Assembly: GCA_036874045.1 (NCBI GenBank) | Contig: CM072340.1 | Coordinates: forward strand, 5,223,001-5,287,000 | Origin: Cymodocea nodosa | Taxonomy: Eukaryota > Streptophyta > Magnoliopsida > Alismatales > Cymodoceaceae | Length of the DNA stretch: 64,000 bases | Direction: 5' to 3' | Shown: one piece after another, positions 22,881-33,289 of the stretch | How the letters are laid out: the number at the start of each line of letters is the position of its first letter | Position numbering within the stretch: position 1 is the first letter of the stretch | Position numbers and translations under genes: made by a program | Notes under the pieces: model-generated | The model's database searches: none | What the model was told of the DNA's origin: nothing | Seen by the model: only the letters and a program-made list of their open reading frames with translations

Positions 22881-24841
22881 CTAGTTTGTGGAGTTACAGT
22901 TAACTCAACAGACTAAACTCGTGGACTTAAGTTAACTCTATGAGCCTATCTTTCTAGTTAAATACTATTATTCACAAAGGAATTCGGCCAACCATTGGGC
23001 GGTTCCACAGAATGTAAATAACATCAATTAAGCTCTTTCATGTTAGTTAATATTAGATTTATCATTCAGCAACACTAACATTCAGATATTTCAAACAGTA
23101 ACCATTAAAATCTTTAAGTATCTGGAACGAATCAATTTAAGTAAACAATAAAACTATTTTTCTATTTTCTAAGTCAAGCATATGTAAAACAATCACAATA
23201 CTGACAATGATAACATTAATCACAATACAACACTTAAATACTAAATGTAACATAGATAATTTGTTGTTTTTGGTATTTTTGTTTTGATATGTTCTTGAAG
23301 ATTAGCGAAAGGTGAAATGTAAAAATTTCTATCGACAATAAAAACTTTCGTCACTACATGCGACGCGATTACACCACTGAAAACTTAATCACTTACAATC
23401 TTGCTTCCTCTCCCAATAGAATCGCAAATCAAGAATTGTAAGATGATCTCCTCTTCAACATACTGGCATCAACCTGAAACCAAGGCTAGAAGCTTTATGA
23501 TCTCTTGAGATATGAGTCGGTGCTTGGTAAAAATGGCTTCCCTTCCCGCGACGCAATCACTCCTCACAGTGGTTGTTAAGCACTGTGTTTCGCTCAGAAT
23601 CGACCCAACATCAGGAAAGTATCCTCACATACCTCTAATGGTTGGTGATTTTGGTGGTGGTGTGGAGCTTCAGGGAACTTCCGACACTTCCTGTAGTTAG
23701 CGCAATTATCCACCTCTGCACACACACTTTCTTCGTCTTTTTTTTTCTCTTCTTTTATATTTCTTTCAGTAATAATTGCTTATGCTTAAATGATCAGTTG
23801 GATTTCCTTCATTCATATCAATGATGGTGATTTCTTCTTCATTCCACAAGTGAATTCCTATGTGATACGTGCAATCATGGTTTTCCTTCGAATTTCTAGT
23901 TTTTACAACTACTGCAGTGGCATATTAGAAAATAAATGGTCCGTGGAGTTACAGATACCTCAACAGACTTACTTCATTGATTTAACTATAAAACATGTGC
24001 AATAAAGAAATAACTTATAAGCTTACTAACATAACGCATTACTTTAATGTATATTCAAGTAACTTAACGCGTATAGTTATACTAACTTAACGAGTTATAC
24101 ATGTGCAACTCACATGACATAATAAAGCATTTAAATTCAACACGTGCATAAATCTAACTTAACAAGTTTAGATATATAACTTACGGTTTTTACTCAATAA
24201 CTCAACAAGTTCTCACGTGATCTTTTTATACCTTTAAACCTGTAACTCAATGAATTGGCACGTGATCTTTCAACAAAAAGAACACTAACTCAAAGAGTTG
24301 TTACTGTTCACCTGTACATGATATAAATATATGCAAATAAAATAGATCATGCTTAATACTATAAAACCACACTTAAATCAGGTTTTCAGATCACGACATG
24401 TGTCCTTAATAAGTTTTATAAATAAAAGGATATTTCGGATACCTACAAATCTAACTATCCAATGCCTAGATGCATTTCGGATAGTTAGCAAATAACTTAC
24501 CAAAAATTTACTTAAGTCATGCATTGATGTTTCAACATGTGTACTCTAGGAAATAATAAAATGTTCTTTAATCATTTAAAACATAACTATCTGGTACATG
24601 CAATATAACTCTCTAAAATGATAGAAAATTTAGATACATAAGAATTTCAAAGCCTATAACTTATTGATAGTTCAAAAATGTACTTAATTAACACTAATTC
24701 CTTGAAATTATGTAGATTCCTTCATTAAAGCATATAATAGTGTAATTATAACATAATGGCTTAATTCTCATATGATAAGCTAAATATTATGCAATTAACC
24801 ATCATTTAACCGTTAATATTATGCACCTTTCATTCTAAACA
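22880..24841 (-). repeat. Element I 3' LTR (Athila-like family, U5 end incomplete)
   Basis: On the minus strand it starts TGTTTAGAATGAAA at 24841, directly after the polypurine tract, and follows the solo LTR 28933-37555 in reverse along most of its length (for example the CCGCCCAATGGTTGGCC segment at 22993-23009 against 37103-37119). The last 300 or so bases of the solo LTR, with the Athila-like GTGGAATCGACCTG, have no match here. Palindromic TAACTCAACRGA motifs are frequent. Confidence 0.8.
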
Positions 24842-24858
24842 CTTCCCCCATACTTAAA
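24842..24858 (-). other. Polypurine tract of element I
   Basis: Minus strand TTTAAGTATGGGGGAAG, immediately before the LTR start TGTTTAG. The AAGT(T/A)TGGGGG pattern is typical of Athila-lineage elements. Confidence 0.8.
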
Positions 24859-24889
24859 TTTTGCTAGTCCCTTAGCAAACTAAGATCTA

Positions 24890-26060
24890 ACTAGTTGGTC
24901 TTTCTAAAGTTGCTAGAATTACTTCTTCAGAATACATAAATTAGATTACTATATAGATATTTTGTATTTTTTAGCACTCTAATTTAACATTGTTTTCTCC
25001 TCTTCAAACTACAAATATATTTAAAACATATGTAAATTACATACAAAATATATTAGCATCACGTAGGTGGTAATTATATTATCTTTTCTTTCTTCTTTTA
25101 AACATCTGTTATCCTGAATTTTCTAATATGATTTTCAGAATAAATTTCAACTACATATGAATCAAAACACAATCCAATTCAATATGATTAAAACAAGTAG
25201 AATAATGAATTGTATCTTAGATAAACAACTTCAAAAGTCTATTCTAGATTCATACTTTAGTAATCTTAGATAATAGAAAATATACTCGATTTAAAAGATA
25301 TCTGTATTTCACAAAACACTTTTATCTTTTCAGAACAGTATATGCATATTTGTACTTTAAAAGTTAATTTGAAAAGGTTGAATCATACAAGAGCTTTCTA
25401 GTGTACCTATGTATCGAGCTTTCAGTCAATAATCCCAAATCTAATCAGGATCTTAGGTTGCCATATTTAAAGAGTCATTTTTTAGGTCAACAATCCTTAC
25501 ATACCTATCTATTCAAGTACAAAAGAATCGTGATCAAACAAGTCAATAAACTCTCAAAGTTTTTCTCTTTTTTTTTCTTTTTTTCTTTTCAACACAGTAT
25601 ATATACCTATTTCATTAATACAGATGCAATAAAACACAAATCTCATATAATCCTACTTCTATTATTTACTAAAAATATGAATCCATATCAAAAAGCTCAT
25701 ACTTTTTCTATAGTTTAATAAGATTTACACATAAATCATTCTACAAGTTTAATCAATCAAATTAAATGTATCCTTAATCATATGTATTTCATTTAATCCA
25801 AAAATCAACATTTCAGCTTTTTTAGGATTTAGATAATTTACTGAGTTTTAGTTAAGCATTCTGATTTCTTTTTAAAATCGTGAAACTGTTAAATTCATAA
25901 AATTCAACAAAAACATAAGATACGATATCTAGATTTGTATAATAGTAAAATTTTTGTAGCATCTTATATAAGATTCTAAATATAACATTCAAGTAATTAC
26001 AATTCTTAAAAATTTGACAGTCTCAATTATCGAATGGTTACAAGAAATTTCGGTTAGTTA
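24890..26060 (-). repeat. Noncoding module of element I also found in copia elements B and C
   Basis: Clear similarity to 1-1330 and 46660-47990. The best stretch is 25381-25560 against 47331-47515, about four bases in five identical by eye, with GATCAGGA(T/C)CTTAGGTTGCCA shared. No open frame is conserved among the three copies. Here it lies between the Athila 3' box and the LTR; in the copia elements it lies between RNase H and the third ORF. Confidence 0.75.
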
Positions 26061-26149
26061 TAGCAAATTCATAAAAATTTTCAATTTCTATAGAATTTTT
26101 GCAGCACCCTAGTTCCTCTAGTTAACAAAATTACTTGGCTTTAATCTAA

Positions 26150-26190
26150 TTACCTCTCCCTCATACCTACATTATGTATTGTCCTCAATG
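26150..26190 (-). other. Athila-type 3' box
   Basis: Minus strand CATTGAGGACAATACATAAT followed by a purine-rich GGTATGAGGGAGAGG, equivalent to 22596-22630 in element J. Known Athila elements carry a similar GAGGACAATG...AAGTTTGGGGG box after their coding part. Confidence 0.65.
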
Positions 26191-26470
26191 TAAAAGATTT
26201 TACGGTAAATACAGTAATTATAGCAAACATGAATATTGTTTCGTTGACTTAACACCTAACTCAACGAACTTAATTCGTTGAGTTAATGAATAACTCTACG
26301 AACTAAGTTTAATTGTAAATTCAAGATAAGTAATCTATTACATACCTCGTTCTTTTGTATCTCCTTCAATATCTTTCGACTTTTGATTCTGAAGAACTTT
26401 TCATTCACAAATAAAGTAGAATATATAACAAAATAACAACTTAACAACAAAACATAAATTGTTAAATTAG
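26191..26470 (-). other. Noncoding part of element I with paired palindromes
   Basis: Two imperfect hairpins: arms 26240-26251 and 26257-26268 (TTCGTTGACTTA against TAACTCAACGAA), and arms 26274-26285 and 26291-26302 (TTCGTTGAGTTA against TAACTCTACGAA). Each pairs 11 of 12 bases. No coding potential. Confidence 0.7.
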
Positions 26471-26555
26471 TGTCTTATGTGGAACCTAAGCTCCTATGCC
26501 TTTAGTGGCTCACAAGCAAGGCAATTGGTTTCCCAGAATAGATACCAACAAACTG
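26471..26555 (-). other. Conserved noncoding block of element I
   Basis: Minus strand CAGTTTGTTGGTATCTAT, then CTTGTGAGCCAC and GGAGCTTAGGTTCCACA, matching 20295-20377 in J. Here it is downstream of the F-box gene, not upstream. Confidence 0.6.
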
Positions 26556-26689
26556 GATTGATATTTTGTTTTTTGTTTTTTTTTTTATAAAATAAAACAA
26601 AAACTAACAATTTTTCCTTTTTCTAAGAAAATAAATATAGATTACACACAACATTAAAACTACAAAATTACAATTTAAGAACATGATTG

Positions 26690-27811
26690 AAAATTAGTAA
26701 TAAATGGAATAAATGTGTCAGTCCATGCAAACTTTTTAGGTATAATTCTTCTTGCTATTAATTCTGTTTTAATGTAGTCTGCTTTCCTTTTTAACTTGTA
26801 AACTTGTAGTATGTTATCAATACTAAATATAAGTGTATTTCCATTAATGAAATGAAATGCAGAAAGGGATCCTTATTTGTTCCAAGATAGTGTAGCTGTT
26901 TCTATTTCTACATCTATTTCAATATATTCCTCTTACCATTTCCATTCATTTAGGTCTTTTATAATCCATATTTGAAATTTCATTAGTTCATCCCACCATC
27001 TTGTTAGACATAAAGTAGGATCATCATATTCATCATACCACATTCCTAATTGAATTTTATCATGTTTTGTAGACGGTGGTTTAGCTATATCACTCGGTAT
27101 AGGCAATATTTCTATAAAGTCATCATCATAACTATCTATGCTTACTATGTATAAATCAAATCTAAATGCAACTGATATATCTAACACTAAATATATATCC
27201 ATCAAGTATGACATGTATATTGTTAATTAACGTTTTCTGTCCTAGATATATCATAGTATTTTCAGTCCAAGATCTATTCAGAAAATTATACACACTTAAG
27301 CATAAATCCTCATCCCAATTTCCAGTTGGTCTCCAGTAATACAATTTTTTAGGAATCGTTGAATTTTTATTAGAAAATGTTAATGCAGACCCACAATTTT
27401 AGTTGGTACTTCAAATCTATTAGGTCTTCCTATATTTCATTCTTCTTTAGTGATAGGATTTCTAATCAAAATATCGGGTAATAGAATTGCATAGCTTGGT
27501 TTGGTTTTGTAAATAATTAATCCTTCATCTATCCCCATAATATGATCTATTCCTTCTAATGTATTGGGTGTAATTCCAACAGTTTCTTCCATATTCAGAT
27601 ATTCATAACTGATTGAACTACGATTAAATGACTTCCATAAAAATCCATCTCTAATCTTAGTCATTTTTGCAGCTTGTAGTCCATGAAAATATTTTTCTCT
27701 AACACAATCTTTAATTTCTTTTGACACACAACACAATCTACATAGATCTTTAGCTAGTAAGTTACTCAGTACTTCCCTTAGTGCATCAAGTGGCAATTTC
27801 ATCAATTCCAT
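26690..27811 (-). pseudogene. F-box protein with FBA domain, carried by element I
   Basis: The minus-strand frame opens at 27811. The F-box is at residues about 6-45: LPLDALREVLSNLLAK, then LCRLCCVSKEIKDCVREKYF. It is followed by HGLQAAKM, TPNTLEGI and DEGLIIYK, all paralleled in the J copy (KLQAARLF, PPQSLQGI, NGLILYQ), then LIRNPITKEE. Later remains toward 26690 include YWRPTGNWDEDLCLSVYNF and, near 26822-26872, LSAFHFINGNTLIF, matching LSAFKLINGDTLTF in J. The two copies are thus homologous along their whole length but strongly diverged. It lies in sense with the Athila gag upstream. Fossil with a few breaks. Confidence 0.8.
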
Positions 27812-27984
27812 CTATTGTGATTCTGTATAGCATAAACAAAAATTTAACAGAGACAAAATAATTGAGTTAAGTAATAACTCTACGATACTACTAACTAGAA
27901 TTAACTTACATTTTTTCTTTTTATATTTTTTTCTATTTACTATATTATACATAATTGTTTCAGTTATACTACTTCATTTAGCTT

Positions 27985-28932
27985 CCCTCCCATAGGAGGT
28001 ATCAATTTTATTAACAGTTCTATTGATAGGGTTAGGTACTACTTGCATTGGCAATCCTCCAATAGGTCTAACTTCTATTGATTCCTTCTATCTAGGGGGT
28101 ATATTTCTATTTATATTTTGATTTTGAATGATAGCATTTCCAAATACAAGATCTAGACGATTGTTTAATTATTGAATTATCTTTTCTAACTACTCTATTC
28201 TAGATCCTTGTTCAATTAATGCTTCATAACTTATATTCTTATCATTTTCTCCTCCTTGGAAATTGTTATTTCTCCAAGATAGGTTCAGGTGATTTCTCCA
28301 ATTAGGGTTATAAGAATTTCCAAAGTTATGTCTCTAGTTTCTAGCATAAATAATATCTAAATCATTAATGTTTGCATTCTTTTCTGCTAGTTTTTGATTT
28401 AATGATAACTCTGCTATTTTCTTTGTTAATTCAGTTAATTTAACTTCAAGCATAGTGCTTGAATCTATTTCATACATTCCCCTTGGCAATATTCTTTTAT
28501 CTATAATAGTTTCAGCTGAGTTTTCCCACTGTGTAGTTCTTTTTGCAAAGTGTTTTAAATATGCCCATGCTTCTTCACTACATAGTTTTAAAAATCCATT
28601 TTGACAAGTAGATTCTAATAAAGATTTCGTTGAAACATCTATGCCTTCATAAATTATACCTATTAATTGTGCTTTACTCATTGCATGATGTAGACATTGA
28701 GTTAGTAAATCTTTAAATCTTTCAAAATATTTCCAGAATGATTCTCCCTATTTTTAGCTACACATTAATATTTCCTTTTTCTTTTTAATCATTTGATGTG
28801 TTGGATAATATTTTTCCAGAAAAACAAAGCAAAATTCAATCCATGCAGAAATTGAATTAGGCAACAAAGTATATAACCATCTCTTAGTTGTGTCTTTTAA
28901 GCAAAAGGGATATATCTAAGTTTAATAACATC
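27985..28932 (-). pseudogene. Element I gag, central and C-terminal part
   Basis: Minus-strand Athila gag. From 28932 it reads the core corresponding to LRYIPFALKD in J, then EEAWAYLKHFAKRTTQWENS near 28570-28510, GMYEIDSSTMLEVKLTELTK, and an N/Q-rich tail with a WRNH motif like that of J, fading near 27985. It is interrupted at 28932 by the solo LTR and continues at 37556. Confidence 0.85.
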
Positions 28933-29329
28933 TGTTTAGAATGAAAAAGTGCATATTATTAACAGTTAAATGATGGTTAATTGCATAATATTTAGCTTAT
29001 CATATGAGAATTAAGCCATTATGTTATAATTGCACTGTTATAAGCTTTAATTAAAGAATCTACTTAATTTGGGGGAATTAATGTTAATTTAGTACATTTT
29101 TGAACTGTCGGTAAGTTGCAGGCTGTGAAATTCTTAAGTATCCAAATTTTTTGATATTTCGGACAATTATGTTTAACATACCGAACATATTTCGGACAGT
29201 TATGTTTAACATACCGAACATGTATCAGATAGTTATGTTTAAACTGCCGAACAGTTATGTTTTAAAAGAATAGTTTATTATTTCCTAAAGTACACATGTC
29301 ATGTTCTAGGTAAGTGACTTAAGTGGATT

Positions 29330-29357
29330 TTCGGTAAGTTATCTCTAACTATCCGAA
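29330..29357 (+). repeat. Imperfect palindrome in the Athila-like LTR
   Basis: TTCGGTAAGTTA and TAACTATCCGAA face each other across 4 bases; 11 of 12 pairs form. A second unit of the same kind is near 29468-29496 and a variant, GTCCGTTGAGTTA with TAACTCCACGGAC, at 29559-29588. Confidence 0.75.
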
Positions 29358-29797
29358 ATTGCAGTTGAGCATTGGATAGTTAGACCTGTAACTCTCTGAA
29401 ATGCTTCTTTTATTATTAAACTATTGTTGACACGTGTCAAGATCTGGTAGATTTACTTAAGTTATATATCGGTAAGTTATCTTTAACTATCCGAAATGCA
29501 TCTAAGCATCGGATAGTTAAATTTATGCATGTGTTTTATAGTTAAATTAATGAGGTAAGTCCGTTGAGTTATCTATAACTCCACGGACTATTTATTTTCT
29601 AATATGCCACTATAGTGGTTGCAAAAACAAGACAGTTGGAAGGAAAAACCACGATCGCACGTATCACGTAGGAATTCACTTGTTGAAGGGAGAAGAAAGC
29701 ATCGTCGTTGATATGAATGAAGGAAATCCAACCGACCATTCAAGCAAAAGCAGTTACCACTGAAGAAATATAAAAGAAAAGAAGAAAAAGAAGTAAA

Positions 29798-31514
29798 TGT
29801 TAGGAACGAATGGCTTCACCAGAGGGGGGGTGAATGGAGAACAAAGTGAATTTAAGCCTATTTTTCACTTTACTAACTAATTTGATTAATTAGTTTGCAT
29901 AAGTAATAATCAAATAAAAATACCATGCACAGCGGAAATAAAGGTAAGAAACACAAGAGAATTGTAGGTGGTTCACCAACTCGGCTAGTCCACCCCCAAG
30001 GGTCACTTGGGCTTCACTAAGTGTCTCAACACTTACACACTTGCTTTCAGGTCGAAGCAAGAACCAACCACACAAAAGTTTTCAAGTATAAACTCCAGAA
30101 AACCAACACTTAGAAGTTTTCAGGTATAAACTCCAGAAAACCAACCTCTTGAGTTTTTAGGTCGAAACTCAAACCAACAACTGAATGTAGCTTTCAGGTT
30201 GAAGCCACGAACCAAATGATCCTTCTTGAATCAAACTTTCAGCACATGGAGAGCTTTAAGAATCTTCGTGTAAATCCAGCTTTCAATCGATTCTTTGTTG
30301 AACTGAATTTGAGCTTTCTTCTATATCAATAATTGATCTGCAATGTCTATTATATCTCTGTATGTAATTGTATCTGTAATCTCACTTGTAAGCTCTATCG
30401 TATATCCGTTGTCTATATTTTGTATATATACTTGATATGTACAACGATCATATTTTCCTCCAACGGATGTATTCTACTATACTTGATTAGGCTCAAGTCC
30501 CAATACGGTAAGTTACCACTTAGAAAATCGTTTCAAGATATCTTACCGATTTTCCTATCCTTTCAGATAGTTAGCTATGCAACTCTCCAAAGAGTATCTG
30601 TAACTTACCGAAAGATCACTTAACCTTTACTGCCAGGTAGGATTCCAGAATATTTAAATGTGAGCTGTCATTCAATCGGATACTTATAACTGTAACTCAC
30701 CGAATAGTTATATTCTTGTTGGATAGTTTGTCTCTGTTAACTTTCCAATTACTTTAATTCAACATGTGCATAAAGGCTGACTTAAGTTTCGAATGGTTAT
30801 CCCTATAACTCACTGAAACGCTTTAGGATTTCGAATAGTTATCTTTCTAACTCTCCGAAAACTTATTTGCACTTCTTTCTGGAATTCTACACGTGGGAAA
30901 TTCAGTGACTTAAGTTTCGGATGGTTAAACTGTAACTCACCGAAACTCTTTCAAAATTTCGGATAGTTATATTTCCAACTCTCCGAAAAACCCATTTGAA
31001 CATCTGTTTGGAATTCTACACGTGGGAAATTCAATGACTTAAGTTCCGAAAAGTTATGCCTATAACTTACCAAAAAACTCGACTAGTTATCTAACTCTCC
31101 GAAAACCTTTAAGCTTTCGTTCTGTATTTTTGCACGTGGTTTAATGAATGACTTAACTTTCGGATAGTTATACCTGTAACTCTCCGAAAAGTCCTTTAAG
31201 CTTCCGGATAGTTAACTCCTTAACTATCCGATCATTCAATCTCCTTAATTGTCTGATTAAATAACTCTCTAACTGTAAAATCAAATAGTTATTCTTCTAA
31301 CTGTCCGATAGTATTTCTGCTGCTTTGAACTTGCTCTTTGGATACTTAGACCTGTAACCGTCCGATTTTCCTGTAGCTCTATAGCAGTATCTTCTGGAAC
31401 TTTCTCCATCGATTCGTCTACTTTCTGATCTTTTGTTGAGCTATCATATCTGTGAAATACAATTTGGTTTCCTAACATAGGTTTTTGCATTATCAAAATA
31501 CTAGGGTCCTAACA
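29798..31514 (-). repeat. Element H 3' LTR
   Basis: Pairs with 34625-36345. From about 30500 to 31360 it carries an array of hairpin units, for example 31158-31189 (TTTCGGATAGTTA, loop TACCTG, TAACTCTCCGAAA, one mismatch) and 31205-31230 (CGGATAGTTAA, loop CTCC, TTAACTATCCG, perfect). CACGTGG occurs near 30892, 31020 and 31133. Confidence 0.93.
31158..31230 (+). repeat. Two adjacent hairpin units in the element H LTR
   Basis: Unit one has 13-base arms with one mismatch and a 6-base loop; unit two has perfect 11-base arms and a 4-base loop. Both recur in the other LTR near 35988-36060. They are the clearest members of the array. Confidence 0.85.
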
Positions 31515-31528
31515 ATCTCCTCCTTTTT
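31515..31528 (-). other. Polypurine tract of element H
   Basis: Minus strand AAAAAGGAGGAGAT directly before the 3' LTR start TGTTAGGACC. Confidence 0.85.
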
Positions 31529-33289
31529 GATAATGACAAAATCCTTTACATTAAATTACATGTATTTCACTCCCTATTTCACTCCTTAGATTGTTGTTAT
31601 ACATTCAATCATACAGAAACTAAGTAAAGCAAAGATTTACAATGAATATAATACAATGAAGTTAAATTCTCGCCTTGTCTGTGTGCTGGGAATGCTCCCC
31701 CTACCCTCTATGTAATTTTCTATATTCTTCTCCCCCTTTTTGTCATTAGATAAAAGGAGTTCCATAATTTTCTTTTGTTGAATTTTCTTCTCCCCATTTT
31801 GTCATTAAATTTGTATCTGATGATATACCAATTTTCTGATCTCTGTATTCCCGTCAGATATCAAGTTGTGAAATGAATCAAATGCATCAATATCTTCAAA
31901 TACCAATTTTTGATTTTCCATCAAATGTAGACTGTTGATGTGTAGATCTCAATTGTTGATTTGCAGTCTATTTTCATCATTACAGTCTATTTTCTTCTTT
32001 TCCTTTGATTTGTGCTGCCATTCTTCTTTCTTATTTGAGCACAGTATCAATTGAAGTGTCAATTTCCTTAATCCTTGTCTGATGCCAGTTGTTGACATTC
32101 TATCATCTAAGAAGTCAATAATTGCTCTCCTGATTTGTGATATTTCTTCCTTTGTTTTCGTGTAATTACTACATCATCTATAAAAACTGAAAATAGTGAA
32201 ATGCCAATAGTTAATGTAGCAATTTATAAATATGCAATTAATATTTGTAATTTCTGCCACATGCTCTCCCCCTATCTGTATGGAGGTTCTCTGATTTATA
32301 ATAGCAAGCTATAGGCTCTCCCCCTATATGCATGCCCTCTTTAAACACTTTTATTTTGTACTGAAGTAACATTCTGAATTCTCTTCATATAGTAGGTTCT
32401 CCCCCTACTTATATGTTTTTCCTTGCAAACACATTTGTTGCACCTGTTCTGCAAAATGAATGTCATATATGATACGAATTGAACTAAATACCAATTGTTA
32501 AAAAAAATATCATAAAAGATTTTCAATCAATTTGCTTCTGACTCCAATTCGTTTATCTTCTCTTAGATCTTTGTTTCAAGTGGTTCTTCTATTTGCAAAG
32601 ATAATTTGAAGACTGTAATCTATCTACTGTAGATTTTGGTTGTCCTTTGATGAATCTGATTTCCCTGCATTTGTAGTCATTCAACTTGGCTCGTGCAAGC
32701 CTTGTTTCCTTTAAAGAACATGATTCAATCATTGATGCTACTTTTGATGCCAATTGTTAATTTTAGAATATCATAGCTGATTCTTAACTGATTATCAACT
32801 ATTTGGCTTCTAAAAAAAAAAAATTTTCTCTTCACAAGATTCTGCTTATTCTGATAACACTTGTTTCTAACTATTGCACATTTTTCTCTCCTTGAGCATC
32901 AAGATGTTAGGCACAATTTTCACTCAGTCTAAGTGGGCACTTTCTACCAATTTATGGTGCCTCTTGTAATACCAAAATTTTACTGTCATAATTGGTTTGG
33001 AGCTATAGATCAACTACTCCCCCTAAACCATATAATCCTGCAATTCAAATGGAAATAGATTTTGGTACCCATACTTTCTTGGGTCCATAAGTGTTAGTCC
33101 TGACAATATTTAGTTTATTGCCTTTTGGCAACCACATTGAACCAGATCTTCTTTTAATGGCAAACACTATTGTACCATCTCTATAAGATCAGATAACACC
33201 ACCACAGTAGGGTATTTCTTGTGGAGTAGCATACCCTAGGCCAAGTTTATTAGAACTATATCTTTGAGAACCAATGATTTGATCTAATC
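31529..33289 (-). other. Internal noncoding and decayed part of element H
   Basis: T- and C-rich on the plus strand, with recurring CTCCCCCTA (near 31701, 32269, 32320, 32400), that is, repeated purine-rich TAGGGGGAG on the element's own strand. Around 33060-33110 the minus strand encodes a short GPKKVWVP-like stretch, the segment that normally comes just before copia protease. No pol domain. Confidence 0.6.

Noticed and set aside
22832-22882. 16-base direct repeat as a target duplication of element I
   Set aside because: Too long for the 5-base duplications of these families, and both copies lie on the same side of the element.
30333-30623. 96-residue open frame, repeated at 35127-35417
   Set aside because: Both copies lie in the paired LTRs of element H, so their similarity only reflects the shared LTR. 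They are antisense to the element and low in complexity.
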